Source: Tepidimonas charontis (lineage in GTDB: Bacteria > Pseudomonadota > Gammaproteobacteria > Burkholderiales > Burkholderiaceae_C). From it: a stretch of 64,000 nucleotides of DNA. The translations under genes and the position numbers were made by a program. The notes below the pieces were generated by a model. It searched no databases. It was not told where the DNA came from and worked only from the letters and a program-made list of their open reading frames with translations. The stretch lies in assembly GCF_007556685.1 (NCBI RefSeq), contig NZ_VJON01000008.1, positions 1 through 64,000 on the forward strand, given 5' to 3'. Within the stretch, counting starts at the first letter, position 1, and each line of letters begins with the position of its first letter. Of the stretch, positions 34,613-43,611 are shown piece after piece.

Positions 34613-35436
34613 GTGTCGAGACGGTCGCCGCTGGCCCCGACCTCGAACGCCGCTTTGGCGGCATCGCCCGGCTCTACGGTGAGGCAGGCGCGGCGCGGCT
34701 GCGGGCTGCACATGTCGTCGTGGTCGGCATCGGTGGCGTCGGCTCGTGGGCGGTCGAGGCGCTGGCACGCAGTGGCGTGGGGCGGCTGACGCTGATCGAT
34801 CTCGATCACATCGCCGAGTCCAACACCAACCGCCAGATCCACGCGCTTGACGGCACCTTCGGTATGGCCAAGGTCGAGGCGATGCGCGCCCGCATCGCCG
34901 CCATCCACCCTGGGTGCCGCGTCTTGCCCATCGAGGCCTTCGTGACGCCCGACAATTGGGCCGACTTGCTCGAGCAGGCCCAGCGGACCCAAGGCGTGCA
35001 CGGGCCGCTGGCGGTGATCGATGCGTGCGACCAAATGGCCGCCAAGACCACCCTGGCGGCATGGGGCCGCAGTGCCCAGGCGGTATTCGTCACGGTGGGC
35101 GCGGCCGGCGGCAAACAGCGCGGCGATGCCGTCGAAGTCAGCGACGTGGCCCAAGCCACGCACGACCCGTTGCTGGCGCAGCTGCGTCAGCGCCTGCGCA
35201 AGTCGTACGGTGCGCCACGGCAGGGGCCGATCGGCGTCACAGCCGTATTCAGCTGCGAGCCGGTGCGTCCGCCACAAACCTCATGCGCAACCGAAGGGCG
35301 CGATACCTCGTTGAACTGTCACGGCTTCGGCTCCAGCGTCGCGGTGACGGCCACCTTCGGGCTGTGCGCCGCAGGTTGGGTGATGCAGACGCTGGCTACC
35401 ATGGCAGAGCCGCGCACCCATGCCCACAGTTCGTGA
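34609..35436 (+). CDS. tcdA: tRNA threonylcarbamoyladenosine dehydratase
   Basis: E1-like enzyme that cyclises t6A37 to ct6A in ANN-decoding tRNAs with ATP. The GTG at 34609 overlaps the upstream transporter stop and gives 275 residues. Signatures: the adenylation fold VVVVGIGGVGSWAVEALARSG, DLDHIAESNTNRQ and the IDACDQMAAKT loop; HGFGSSVAVTATFG near the end. It lies just upstream of a tRNA-Lys gene, whose UUU anticodon would be a substrate of this modification. Confidence 0.93.
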   Translation: MSVETVAAGPDLERRFGGIARLYGEAGAARLRAAHVVVVGIGGVGSWAVEALARSGVGRLTLIDLDHIAESNTNRQIHALDGTFGMAKVEAMRARIAAIHPGCRVLPIEAFVTPDNWADLLEQAQRTQGVHGPLAVIDACDQMAAKTTLAAWGRSAQAVFVTVGAAGGKQRGDAVEVSDVAQATHDPLLAQLRQRLRKSYGAPRQGPIGVTAVFSCEPVRPPQTSCATEGRDTSLNCHGFGSSVAVTATFGLCAAGWVMQTLATMAEPRTHAHSS

Positions 35437-35472
35437 TGAACGTCAACGAGGCAAATGCGGTGTCTTTTGGTC

Positions 35473-35478
35473 TATAAT
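35473..35478 (+). promoter_or_regulatory. -10 element of the tRNA-Lys promoter
   Basis: A perfect TATAAT lies 54 bases before the tRNA gene, in the only AT-richer stretch of this gap. The -35 is not obvious. It fits a stable-RNA promoter. Confidence 0.5.
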
Positions 35479-35532
35479 GCTAGCTTTACGTGATAAGCGA
35501 AACGCGCAAAGCGCTGCCACTTATCGCAGCGT

Positions 35533-35608
35533 GGGTCGTTAGCTCAGTCGGTAGAGCAGCGGACTTTTAATCCGTTGGTCGCAGGTTCGAATCCTGCACG
35601 ACCCACCA
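35533..35608 (+). tRNA. tRNA-Lys (anticodon UUU)
   Basis: A 76-base tRNA with encoded CCA. Acceptor arm GGGTCGT (35533-35539) pairs with ACGACCC (35598-35604); D arm AGCTCAGTCGGTAGAGC; anticodon loop CTTTTAA gives TTT; T arm GGTTCGAATCC. All arms pair cleanly. Confidence 0.98.
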
Positions 35609-35929
35609 AGCCAATCAATGCATAGCTGGCCAATTCAAAAGCCGGACGTCAATCCAAAGCGTCCATGTAGCCAGCCAGTTTCAGCCAAACAGTCCGGTAA
35701 ATGGCTACAGCCGGCGCCAATCAAGGTGCTCCGCGCAGCCGGGCGTGCCGTGCCCGGCGAACTGCGTGGCGAAGGCGCGCCAAGCCATGGGTCAGCTCAT
35801 TTTCGGATGTTCGGGCTGCTGGGGGCGCTACGGCGCGGTGCCAATGGGTGACGTGGTCGGCCGAGAGTCGGTCTTGCAGCCCCGGATTGGCCGCTGCTCG
35901 TTACGTTTCGATGGGCTCCGGGGCATGGC
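35609..35929. other. Non-coding stretch after tRNA-Lys
   Basis: No gene, terminator hairpin or repeat was found. Short open frames here lack any family resemblance. No copy of the tRNA 3' end was seen that would mark an integrated element. Confidence 0.45.
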
Positions 35930-36793
35930 TCATGCCCTGTCGGGCAAGCGTTGTGGCCGCACCCTCTGCCCCCACAACCGGGTGATCACCGCAGCGGTTT
36001 GTTGCGGGTCGGCGCTGGTCCAGAACGTGACGTCTGCCGCGGCTGGCCCAGGGGCAGCGTTACCCCGTTCATCGAGCCGGCGTGCCAGCTCCCGTGCCAC
36101 GGCCGGCGCCGGATCCAGCACGGTGACGCCGGGGCCGGCGACGCGCTCGATCACCGGGCGCAAAAAGGGGTAGTGCGTGCAGCCCAACACCAGCACATCG
36201 GCACCCGCCTCACACAGCGGACGCACGTACGCAGCCACTGCGGCTTCGGTTTCCGGGCCGTCCAGTTCGCCGCGCTCGACGCGCTCCACCCAACCCGAAC
36301 ACGCCTGGGCAAGCACCCGTACGTGCGCGGCGTAGGTGGCGATGAGTCGGGCCAGCCCGGGGCTGGCCACTGTGTTGCGGGTGGCCAGCACGCCGACGAC
36401 GCCGCTGCGTGTGCGCTGCGCGGCGGGTTTGACGGCCGGCTCGATGGCGACGATGGGCCAGCCGGGGTAGCGCGCGCGTAGTGCCTGAATGGACAGGCCG
36501 GTGACGGTGTTGCAGGCCACCACGGCGGCCTTGCAGCCCGCGTGCCGAAATTGGTCCAGGATATGTTCAGCGCGCGCCTGCACGACCTGCGGCGGCTTGT
36601 CACCGTAGGGGGCATGGCCAGAATCGGCGGCGTAGATCAGCGCTTCGGCTGGCAGCAATCGACGAATCTCGCGCAGCACGGACAGGCCGCCCACCCCCGA
36701 ATCGAAGACACCGATGGGCGCCAGGCGCGGGTCGGCCGGCAGCCCGGGATACGGGAGGGCTGGTGCGGTCGGAGGTGGGGAGGGGGAAGCCAT
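35930..36793 (-). CDS. murI: Glutamate racemase
   Basis: Supplies D-glutamate for peptidoglycan. I start it at MASPSPPPTAPALPYPG (36793), giving 287 residues; sequence upstream in frame is unrelated. The two catalytic cysteines sit in AAVVACNTVTG and LVLGCTHYPFLRP, and the N-terminal signature is IGVFDSGVGGLSVLREI with the YAADSGHAPYGDK segment. It is the last of three minus-strand genes (rpsU, yqeY, murI). Confidence 0.95.
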   Translation of the reverse strand: MASPSPPPTAPALPYPGLPADPRLAPIGVFDSGVGGLSVLREIRRLLPAEALIYAADSGHAPYGDKPPQVVQARAEHILDQFRHAGCKAAVVACNTVTGLSIQALRARYPGWPIVAIEPAVKPAAQRTRSGVVGVLATRNTVASPGLARLIATYAAHVRVLAQACSGWVERVERGELDGPETEAAVAAYVRPLCEAGADVLVLGCTHYPFLRPVIERVAGPGVTVLDPAPAVARELARRLDERGNAAPGPAAADVTFWTSADPQQTAAVITRLWGQRVRPQRLPDRA

Positions 36794-36892
36794 GCGCGCC
36801 GTCCGTGTCAGCCGACATCCGGTTTGCGCCGCCGCCCGGGCAGGCGGCTGCACGGGCTGGCGCACGGCTGTGCGCCGCGAACGCGGTGTCGC

Positions 36893-37354
36893 TCAGCGGG
36901 CCAACGCGGCCTTGACGGCGGCCGAGACTTCAGCCATGTCGGCCTGGCCCGCCAGCTCCGCCTTGGCCAGCGCCATCGCCTTGCCCATGTCCGCCGGCGT
37001 GGGCGCACGCCCGAGTTCGGCACTCAAGCGTGCGACGATGGATTGCACGGCGCGGGCGACGCCGGCGGCATCCAGTCGTGCCGGCAGATAGGCCTGCAGG
37101 ACCTCGACTTCGGCGCGTTCCTTGTCGGCCAAGTCGGTGCGCCCCGCCTGTTCGTAGGCAGCGATGGCGTCGCGGCGCTGTTTGAGCAGCTTGTCTACCA
37201 CGGCGACGACACCCGCGTCGTCGAGCGTGATGCGTTCGTCCACTTCACGTTGCTTGATGGCGGCCAGCAGAAGGCGAATGGCGCCCAGCCGCGCGCTGTC
37301 CTTGGCGCGCATGGCCGCTTTCATGTCGTCGGTGATACGGTCTTTCAAGCCCAT
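36893..37354 (-). CDS. yqeY: GatB/YqeY domain-containing protein
   Basis: Small cytoplasmic protein of 153 residues from MGLKDRITDDMKAAMRAKD, with an AGGA ribosome site. It consists of the YqeY/GatB tRNA-interacting helical domain: ARLGAIRLLLAAIKQREVD, ADKERAEVEVLQAYLP and the C-terminal MGKAMALAKAEL..AD segment. Function is not firmly known. The gene follows rpsU, its usual neighbour, though a hairpin separates them. Confidence 0.93.
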   Translation of the reverse strand: MGLKDRITDDMKAAMRAKDSARLGAIRLLLAAIKQREVDERITLDDAGVVAVVDKLLKQRRDAIAAYEQAGRTDLADKERAEVEVLQAYLPARLDAAGVARAVQSIVARLSAELGRAPTPADMGKAMALAKAELAGQADMAEVSAAVKAALAR

Positions 37355-37449
37355 GGCGTGTTCCTGCAGGGGGCGAGGGGTTGAAGGATAGCCGATCGGC
37401 AATCCCGCGTATGACGAAGACCGGCACGTTGCCACCGTCCCGGCGGCCA

Positions 37450-37491
37450 AGCAAAAGCAATCAGCCCGCCGGAGCGTCCTCGGGCGGGCTG
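37450..37491 (-). terminator. Terminator/attenuator between rpsU and yqeY
   Basis: Arms 37462-37470 (CAGCCCGCC) and 37483-37491 pair perfectly, with extra GAG/CTC pairing inside the loop. Read on the minus strand it is followed by TTGCTTTTGC, a T-rich tail. It would end most rpsU transcripts and lower yqeY expression. Confidence 0.65.
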
Positions 37492-37584
37492 GTGAATGGC
37501 CACCTGGCAGCGCAGGCCAGCCGCAGGCGCGGTGTGTATGCGCGTGCCTGCCGCTGCGCTCGACGGCGTGCTCAGGCCGCTGGG

Positions 37585-37797
37585 TCAGTACAGCCGCTGG
37601 GGCAGTTGTTGCGAGCGCACACGCTTGAGGTGGCGCTTGATGGCGGCGGCCTTTTTGCGCTTGCGCTCGGCGGTGGGCTTTTCATAAAACTCGCGCGCAC
37701 GCAGTTCGTTGAGCAGGCCGAGTTTTTCGATGGTGCGCTTGAAGCGGCGCAGAGCGACGTCGAAGGGTTCGTTGTCTTTAACGCGGATGGTGGTCAT
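37585..37797 (-). CDS. rpsU: 30S ribosomal protein S21
   Basis: Small basic protein of 70 residues, [20 protein letters not shown], needed for translation initiation on 30S subunits. Length and the [22 protein letters not shown] segment match the family throughout. In many betaproteobacteria rpsU leads rpsU-yqeY-dnaG-rpoD; here murI follows yqeY and dnaG/rpoD are absent. Confidence 0.97.
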   Translation of the reverse strand: MTTIRVKDNEPFDVALRRFKRTIEKLGLLNELRAREFYEKPTAERKRKKAAAIKRHLKRVRSQQLPQRLY

Positions 37798-38102
37798 TGG
37801 CCAATGGTTTCCAGGATTGCGCCAGGGGTGCGCGCGGGAAGGATGTGAGGCCCGACGCCCACCGCTCTGGCAGGTTCCCCGTCTTCGATGTGAGCATCGG
37901 CCGACGGGTCTACGCCAGCAAAGATCTCCATTATAGCGCCAACCATGCCCTTCTGTGTGGCCTCTGCCTGCAAACCGTGCCGGCGCGGGCGTCGCACCGC
38001 GGCGTGACATTTTCGGCCCGCCGGCGCCAGCCCGTCGGCGTCGCGTGTCGTCTATGGCATGATGGTTTGTCACCATGCCGTCACGAATTTGAGGAGGGGC
38101 GC

Positions 38103-39599
38103 ATGTTCGAATCCGCAGAAATCGAACACCACATCGACCGGGCCACCTACAAAGCCGAGGTCCCGGCTTTGCGCACGGCGCTGTTGCAGGCCCAGTATGC
38201 CCTGTTGCAGCAGGCGCAGCGCGCGCTCGTCGTGCTGATCAACGGTGTCGATGGGGCGGGGCGCAGTGAAACCGTCAACACCCTCAATGCGTGGCTGGAC
38301 CCGCGCCATATTCGCACCGAGGCCTTCGACGTGATGACGGAGGAAGACTATCGGCGGCCGGAAATGTGGCGCTATTGGCAGGTGCTGCCGCCGAAGGGGC
38401 AGATGGCCATTTTGTTCGGTTCCTGGTACACCGACCCCATCGTCAGCCGAGTCTATGGACGCGACGATGCCGACCGTTTCGCGCGCCGACTGGAGCGTAT
38501 CCGGCATTTCGAGCGCATGCTGGTGGCCGAGGGTGTGGTGTTGGTCAAATTTTGGTTCCACTTGCCCAAAAAAGCCGCGCGGGCGCGCCTGAAGGCACTG
38601 GCAGCCGATCCGCGCACCGCGTGGCGCATCGGTCCGCGCGAGAAAGCCCACTTGAAGCGCTACGACGATTTCATCGTTGCCAGCGACGAGGCGCTGCGCA
38701 AAACCAGCCAGCCGGAGGCGCCGTGGCACGTGATCGACGGGCGCGATGAAGCCTATCGCAACTTGGCGGCGGGCCGGTATCTGCTGTCGATGCTGCAAAG
38801 CGCTGTGCAGTCCCCGCCGCCAGCCGCTGCCGCCACCCCGGTGGCGGCAGCCGAGCCGGCGCCACCGCTGGACGGCAAGACCCTGTTGCAAGCGCTGGAC
38901 TATGGGCAACGGGTCTCGCGTGAGCGCTATGAGCGCTTGCTGGAGCGTTGGCAGGGGCGGCTGAATGCGCTCAGCCGCGATGCGCGAATGCGCGAGCGCT
39001 CGCTGGTGGTGGTGTTCGAGGGTATGGACGCCGCTGGCAAAGGCAGCACGATCCGGCGCCTGGTGGCGGCGTGGGATGCGCGCTACTACCGCGTGGTGCC
39101 GATCGCCGCCCCCAATGAGAACGAGCGCGCCCAACCCTATCTGTGGCGCTTCTGGCGCTACATACCGGCACACGGCCGCGCGGTGGTATTCGACCGCTCG
39201 TGGTACGGGCGGGTGCTGGTGGAGCGGGTGGAGGGCTTTTGCAGTCTGGCGGACTGGATGCGCGCCTACGATGAGATCAACGCCTACGAGGAGCAGCTCA
39301 CCGAAGCCGGTGTGATCGTGGCCAAGTTCTGGCTGGCCATTACACCCGATGAGCAGCTGCGGCGTTTTCGCGAGCGCGAGACCACGCCTTACAAACAGCA
39401 CAAGATCACACCCGAGGACTGGCGCAACCGCGAGAAGTGGCCGCAGTACGAGCGGGCGGTGCAGGATATGGTGGACCGCACCTCGACGCGCGTGGCGCCA
39501 TGGCACGTGGTGGCCAGCGACGATAAGCTGTGGATGCGGGTGCAGGTGCTCAAGACGCTGTGCCGCTATGTGCAGCGCCAGCTCGACCGCCGGGACTGA
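38103..39599 (+). CDS. pap: Polyphosphate:AMP phosphotransferase (tandem PPK2)
   Basis: Transfers phosphate from polyphosphate to AMP, making ADP. It has 498 residues, [19 protein letters not shown], with two PPK2 domains: about 10-245, with [18 protein letters not shown] as a degenerate P-loop, and about 265-498, with [18 protein letters not shown] as an intact one. The second also has [19 protein letters not shown] and [15 protein letters not shown]. The two-domain layout is typical of class II PPK2 enzymes; the C-terminal half normally holds the activity. It stands alone, divergent from rpsU. Confidence 0.92.
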   Translation: MFESAEIEHHIDRATYKAEVPALRTALLQAQYALLQQAQRALVVLINGVDGAGRSETVNTLNAWLDPRHIRTEAFDVMTEEDYRRPEMWRYWQVLPPKGQMAILFGSWYTDPIVSRVYGRDDADRFARRLERIRHFERMLVAEGVVLVKFWFHLPKKAARARLKALAADPRTAWRIGPREKAHLKRYDDFIVASDEALRKTSQPEAPWHVIDGRDEAYRNLAAGRYLLSMLQSAVQSPPPAAAATPVAAAEPAPPLDGKTLLQALDYGQRVSRERYERLLERWQGRLNALSRDARMRERSLVVVFEGMDAAGKGSTIRRLVAAWDARYYRVVPIAAPNENERAQPYLWRFWRYIPAHGRAVVFDRSWYGRVLVERVEGFCSLADWMRAYDEINAYEEQLTEAGVIVAKFWLAITPDEQLRRFRERETTPYKQHKITPEDWRNREKWPQYERAVQDMVDRTSTRVAPWHVVASDDKLWMRVQVLKTLCRYVQRQLDRRD

Positions 39600-39708
39600 C
39601 ACCCGCCGCGCAGCACCGTCTTCGGGGTCGCGCGGTATTGGTGCGGCCGGTCATCGCGACGGCGGCGCGACGCCGCTCGGCGGGGTGGCGTGCGCAGCCT
39701 CAGGTGGC

Positions 39709-40035
39709 TTAGCACGGCGCCTCGCCACTGGTGGACAACGGTGGCAATCCATGACGGGCGCGGGCGCGGTCACAGGCCTCGCTGCCAGCAGCGAATTCAC
39801 GACAGGGGCCCGGGCGCCACTCGTAGATGGCGCAGGCAACGCGTTGGCCCACGTTGCCGGTGAGCGCGGCGCAGCGCGGCGGCCAGTGATCGGTGCCACG
39901 CATGCGCACCGTCACGCCGTGGACTTCGACCGTCAAACCATCCGGCACGTGGCCGCCGGCGCTGGCCAGTTCGTAGCAGGAAAAATCGACCCGAAAATGG
40001 GCGCAACAGGCGCCGCACTGCAGGCATGCATTCAT
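39709..40035 (-). CDS. YkgJ-type cysteine cluster protein
   Basis: 108 residues beginning MNACLQCGACCAHFRVDFSCYE; the ATG at 40035 overlaps the argF stop (ATGA), which fixes the start. Conserved cysteines CxxCGACC, then RCAAL, CAIYEWRPGPCREF and EAC match the zinc- or iron-binding YkgJ family (PF03692). Function is not known. Coupling to argF is probably positional. Confidence 0.85.
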   Translation of the reverse strand: MNACLQCGACCAHFRVDFSCYELASAGGHVPDGLTVEVHGVTVRMRGTDHWPPRCAALTGNVGQRVACAIYEWRPGPCREFAAGSEACDRARARHGLPPLSTSGEAPC

Positions 40036-40970
40036 CGTTGCCCGAGCAGCAGATACTCCATCAACGCTTTTTGCACGTGCATCCGGTTTTCTGCCTCGTC
40101 CCACACCACGGACTGCGGGCCGTCGATCACCTCGGCGGCCACTTCTTCACCGCGGTGCGCCGGCAGGCAGTGCATGAACAGGGCCTGCGGCTTGGCCTGC
40201 GCCATCATCGCGGGGGTCACCCGCCAGGCGGCGAACGCCCGCTGGCGCGCCTCGTTTTCGGCCTCGTAGCCCATACTGGTCCAGACGTCGGTGGTCACCA
40301 GGTCGGCACCGCGGCAGGCGTCCATCGGATCGTCGAACACCTGCCAGAAGTCGCCGCGCGGCACGCCAGCCACGGCCGGATCGACCTCGTAGCCGCGCGG
40401 TGTACTGATGTGCACGCGAAAGCCCAAAATCTGCGCCGCTTGCAGCCAGGTGTTGGCCATGTTGTTGCCATCGCCCACCCAGGCCACCGTGATGCCGCGC
40501 AGCGCGCCCACGTCGAGCGTGCCGTCGGCGCGGCGTCCGCGGTGTTCCAGCCAAGTGAACAGGTCGGCCAGGATTTGGCAGGGGTGAAACTCGTTGGTCA
40601 GGCCGTTGATTACGGGCACGCGCGAATGCGCGGCAAAGCGCTCGATCCTGCTCTGCTCGAAGGTGCGGATCATCACCAAGTCGACCATACGGCTGATCAC
40701 GCGCGCGGTGTCTTCGATGGGCTCGCTGCGGCCGAGCTGGCTGTCGCCGGTGGTCAGGTGCACCACCGAGCCGCCCATCTGGTACATGCCGGCTTCGAAG
40801 CTGACGCGCGTGCGCGTGCTGGCTTTCTCGAAAATCATGGCCAACGTGCGATCCACCAGGGGCTGGTAGCGCTCGTAGGTTTTGAATTTGTGCTTGATGA
40901 GGGCGGCACGATCGAACAAATAGGCGTACTCGTCGGCGCTGAAATCTTTGAATTGCAGATAGTGTTTCAT
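40032..40970 (-). CDS. argF: Ornithine carbamoyltransferase
   Basis: Makes citrulline from ornithine and carbamoyl phosphate in arginine synthesis. It has 312 residues, MKHYLQFKDFSADEYAYLF. The carbamoyl-phosphate site KASTRTRVSFE and HPCQILADL, the ornithine-side VTTDVWTSMG and the late MHCLPAHRGEE are present. The ATG overlaps the argD stop by four bases, so argD and argF form one coupled unit, followed by the YkgJ-type gene. Confidence 0.96.
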   Translation of the reverse strand: MKHYLQFKDFSADEYAYLFDRAALIKHKFKTYERYQPLVDRTLAMIFEKASTRTRVSFEAGMYQMGGSVVHLTTGDSQLGRSEPIEDTARVISRMVDLVMIRTFEQSRIERFAAHSRVPVINGLTNEFHPCQILADLFTWLEHRGRRADGTLDVGALRGITVAWVGDGNNMANTWLQAAQILGFRVHISTPRGYEVDPAVAGVPRGDFWQVFDDPMDACRGADLVTTDVWTSMGYEAENEARQRAFAAWRVTPAMMAQAKPQALFMHCLPAHRGEEVAAEVIDGPQSVVWDEAENRMHVQKALMEYLLLGQR

Positions 40971-42172
40971 GCAGCAGTCTCATCGAGAAAAGCGCGCACC
41001 TGGGGCACGAGCTTGGCGACGATCTCGTCGGCCTCGGCCGTGCTGAGGATGAGCGGCGGCACCAGGCGGATGACGCGCTCGGCGGTGACCGACAGCAGCA
41101 GCCCGGCGTCGGCACAGCGCTGCATCAGCACGCCGCACGGGCGATCGAGCTCGATGCCGATCATCAGGCCCTTGCCGCGGATCTCGCGCACGCCGGGGAC
41201 GCCGTGCAGCGCCGCCCACAGCTGGGTGTGCAGGTGCGTGCCCACGCGCGCGGCATTGTCCAGCAGCCCTTCGTCTTCCATGATGCGAATCGTCTCCAGC
41301 CCCGCGCGCATGGCCAGCGGATTGCCGCCGAACGTGGTGCCATGGTTGCCGGGTTGGAAAATATGCGCTGCGCGTGGACCCGCCACCACCGCGCCCACCG
41401 GCACGCCCGAGCCCAAGCCCTTGGCCAGCGGCATGACGTCGGGGCGCACGCCCGCCCACTGGTGCGCGAACCATTTGCCCGTGCGGCCCATGCCGCATTG
41501 CACCTCGTCGATCATCAGCAGCCAGTCGTGCTCATCGCACAGCGCACGCACAGCGGCGATGTAGTCGGGCTCCAAGGGATATACCCCCCCTTCGCCCTGG
41601 ATGGCTTCGAAAAACACCGCCACCACGTTCGGATTGCCGGCGGTGGCGGCGCGCAGCGCCTCCAGGTCGTTGATCGGCACCCGGATGAAGCCCTCGACCA
41701 GCGGTTCGAAGCCGGCCTGGACCTTGGGATTGCCGGTGGCCGACAGGGTGGCGAGCGAGCGGCCGTGAAAAGCGCGCTCGTACACCACGATCTGCGGGCG
41801 CTCGACGCCTTTGTCGCGCCCGAATTTGCGCGCCAGTTTCAACGCGGCTTCATTGGCTTCCAGCCCGCTGGAACAAAAGAAAACCTTGTCCAGCCCGGCA
41901 CGTTCGCAAAGGGCGGCGGCCAACGGCTCGGTCCATGGGTGGTGGTAGTAGTTGCTGATGTGGATCAGCTGCCCGATTTGCTCTTGCAAGGCGCGCACCA
42001 GGCGCGGGTGGGCATGCCCCAAGGTGTTGACAGCAATGCCGGCCAGTGCATCCAGATACTCGCGGCCCGCGCTGTCCCAGACGCGGCAGCCGCGCCCATG
42101 CGTGAGGGTGATGGGCAGTCGGGCGTAGGTGGACATCACGTGCGGTTCAACGGGGGGGGCGGCGGTATTCAT
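40967..42172 (-). CDS. argD: Acetylornithine aminotransferase
   Basis: PLP-dependent class III aminotransferase of arginine synthesis. The ATG at 42172 gives 401 residues (MNTAAPPVEPHVMSTYARLP). Motifs: GREYLDALAGIAVNTLGHAHP, FFCSSGLEANEAALKLARK, the PLP-site LLMIDEVQCGMGRTGKWFAHQ and VMPLAKGLGSGVPVGAVV with the Schiff-base lysine, then GTTFGGNPLAMRAG. Succinyl-diaminopimelate activity is also common in this family. It starts the argD-argF unit and diverges from the DUF3579 gene. Confidence 0.93.
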   Translation of the reverse strand: MNTAAPPVEPHVMSTYARLPITLTHGRGCRVWDSAGREYLDALAGIAVNTLGHAHPRLVRALQEQIGQLIHISNYYHHPWTEPLAAALCERAGLDKVFFCSSGLEANEAALKLARKFGRDKGVERPQIVVYERAFHGRSLATLSATGNPKVQAGFEPLVEGFIRVPINDLEALRAATAGNPNVVAVFFEAIQGEGGVYPLEPDYIAAVRALCDEHDWLLMIDEVQCGMGRTGKWFAHQWAGVRPDVMPLAKGLGSGVPVGAVVAGPRAAHIFQPGNHGTTFGGNPLAMRAGLETIRIMEDEGLLDNAARVGTHLHTQLWAALHGVPGVREIRGKGLMIGIELDRPCGVLMQRCADAGLLLSVTAERVIRLVPPLILSTAEADEIVAKLVPQVRAFLDETAA

Positions 42173-42308
42173 CGGGCGGCGCAAGGAGCAATCGGAAAAC
42201 AGGGGCGGAACGAAAGCGCAGTCGGTGCGCTCAAGGGGCGATTCTAGGCGTGCTGCGACCCGTATGCGCGCCGGGCGGTGGCCCGTCCTCCGTGTGGGCG
42301 TGACGGTG

Positions 42309-42380
42309 TACCCAGGCGCTTGGGTAGAGGTGATAAGTCTTATATAAGATACAATACCCAAGCCTTGGGCGATCCCCAAG
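42309..42380. promoter_or_regulatory. Divergent argD/DUF3579 control region with palindromes
   Basis: Three related elements flank an AT-rich core. TACCCA/TGGGTA arms lie at 42309-42326; TCTTATATAAGA, a perfect 12-base palindrome, at 42338-42349 with TACAAT (42350-42355) beside it; CCCAAGCCTTGGG at 42357-42369; and a further CCCAAGGG at 42376-42382. The core looks like a promoter and the CCCAAG repeats like operator sites. The regulator is unknown; they do not resemble ARG boxes. Confidence 0.45.
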
Positions 42381-42468
42381 GGTCTGATGCACGGTGGCCC
42401 CGGTTCGGGGTTGCCACTGGCTTGTCTATTTGTCGCCGAGCGCCCACCGGCGTGCGGCCCGCCGCGCG

Positions 42469-42810
42469 ATGGTCACACCCAATGCCCAACAGATCTTCAT
42501 TCTGGGGGTCACGCACAGTGGCCGAACGTTTCGTCCCAGCGATTGGGCCGAACGTCTGGCGGGGGTCATGAGTCCGTTCCATCCTCAGGCGGCGCAGGGG
42601 CCGGGTGGTCATTTGCGTTATTCCCCTTGGGTGATTCCCACCGTGGTCAACGGGCTCAAGTGCGTGGTCGTCAACCGTGCGTTGCGCGACTACGACGAGC
42701 GGGCGTGGGATTTCGTGCTGGGTTTTGCGCGCGACAACGATTTGGTCGTCACCGAGGCTTGCCTGTTGCCCGAAGCCGTTCCGACAGGAAAGGCGCCCAG
42801 CCAGGGGTGA
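42469..42810 (+). CDS. DUF3579 domain-containing protein
   Basis: 113 residues from MVTPNAQQIFILGVTHSG. The stretch GRTFRPSDWAERLAGVMSPF and the tail VNRALRDYDERAWDFVLGFARDND are typical of DUF3579, a family found mostly in betaproteobacteria. No catalytic or membrane features are seen. It lies divergent from argD; this neighbourhood with arginine genes recurs in relatives, so a linked or regulatory role is possible but unproven. Confidence 0.85.
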   Translation: MVTPNAQQIFILGVTHSGRTFRPSDWAERLAGVMSPFHPQAAQGPGGHLRYSPWVIPTVVNGLKCVVVNRALRDYDERAWDFVLGFARDNDLVVTEACLLPEAVPTGKAPSQG

Positions 42811-42886
42811 TCCGGCCGAACGGATGCAGATGCCGTCGGCAGGACGCTGGCGGTGCAGGGCACGGTGGAGTGTACTCGTCTGCTTT

Positions 42887-42920
42887 CGACAAAACAAACG
42901 CCGCCCACAGGCGGCGTTTG
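42887..42920 (-). terminator. Rho-independent terminator of rpsT
   Basis: Perfect 11-base stem, arms 42895-42905 and 42910-42920 (GGCGGCGTTTG), with a 4-base loop. On the minus strand it is followed by TTTTGTCG after the TTTG of the stem, a clear U-tract. It lies 70 bases downstream of the rpsT stop. Confidence 0.85.
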
Positions 42921-42989
42921 AGGGGTATGGCTGGCAGCGCACCCGGTCCAAACGGCGGTGCAGCCGTGGCTGCGCCGGGCGGGGCATCG

Positions 42990-43286
42990 TTACGCCGATG
43001 CGGCGGCCAGGGCCTTGACCTTGGCCGACAGGCGGCTCTTGTCGCGTGCTGCCTTGTTCTTGTGGAAGATACCCTTGTCAGCGATCGAGTCGACGATCGA
43101 CTGCATCTGGGCGAACAGGGTGGTCGCCAAGGCCTTGTCGCCGGCCGCGACGGCTTTTTCGACCTTCTTGATGGCGGTGCGGTAGCGCGAGCGCAGCGAG
43201 CTGTTGTGGGCGTTCAGTTTGACGTCTTGGCGGGCGCGTTTGCGGCCCGAGGCCAGACGCGGCGATTTTTTCGACTTGGTGGCCAT
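42990..43286 (-). CDS. rpsT: 30S ribosomal protein S20
   Basis: Basic, 98-residue protein ([20 protein letters not shown]) that binds 16S rRNA early in 30S assembly. The helical core [18 protein letters not shown] and [14 protein letters not shown]-like tail ([19 protein letters not shown]) match S20. A near-perfect -10 element lies upstream and a strong terminator downstream, so it is a single-gene unit. Confidence 0.97.
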   Translation of the reverse strand: MATKSKKSPRLASGRKRARQDVKLNAHNSSLRSRYRTAIKKVEKAVAAGDKALATTLFAQMQSIVDSIADKGIFHKNKAARDKSRLSAKVKALAAASA

Positions 43287-43330
43287 GAAAATGTCCTTCG
43301 GAGTTGGTGGATGTTGCCAGCAAACTGTGC

Positions 43331-43336
43331 ATTATA
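43331..43336 (-). promoter_or_regulatory. -10 element of the rpsT promoter
   Basis: A perfect TATAAT reads on the minus strand about 45 bases before the rpsT start. A clear -35 is not visible at 17 bases. The rest of 43287-43611 (between rpsT and the desaturase) shows no gene. Confidence 0.55.
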
Positions 43337-43611
43337 ACGGGGCCGGTGCGCGCGACTGTTGAGCGCCGAAATGGGTGCTTGGCCTGGCGTTATTCGAACT
43401 TATGTTGGGCGTTTGGTTGGCGCACGATGGTGCCCTGAGATGTGCGTTCGGTGGGCGCTGGCCGTGCCCCAAGGGTGGCTCGATTGACCTGTGTCAAGCG
43501 TGTGCAAGGCATCTCGGGCATACTCGCGGGCGCACTGGTCCAAGTGCATCGCTGGGGTGGTCGCGGCGCGGCACTTGCACAGTCTTCGGTTTCGCGTTTC
43601 ATTCGTCTGCC

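Noticed and set aside
33536-35062. 508-residue minus-strand frame across the YeeE gene and tcdA
   Set aside because: Pro/Arg/His-rich shadow with no domain.
35533-35929. tRNA-Lys as attachment site of a mobile element
   Set aside because: No integrase and no repeated tRNA 3' end found in the window.
38070-39602. 510-residue frame antisense to the polyphosphate phosphotransferase
   Set aside because: Shadow of the tandem PPK2 gene.
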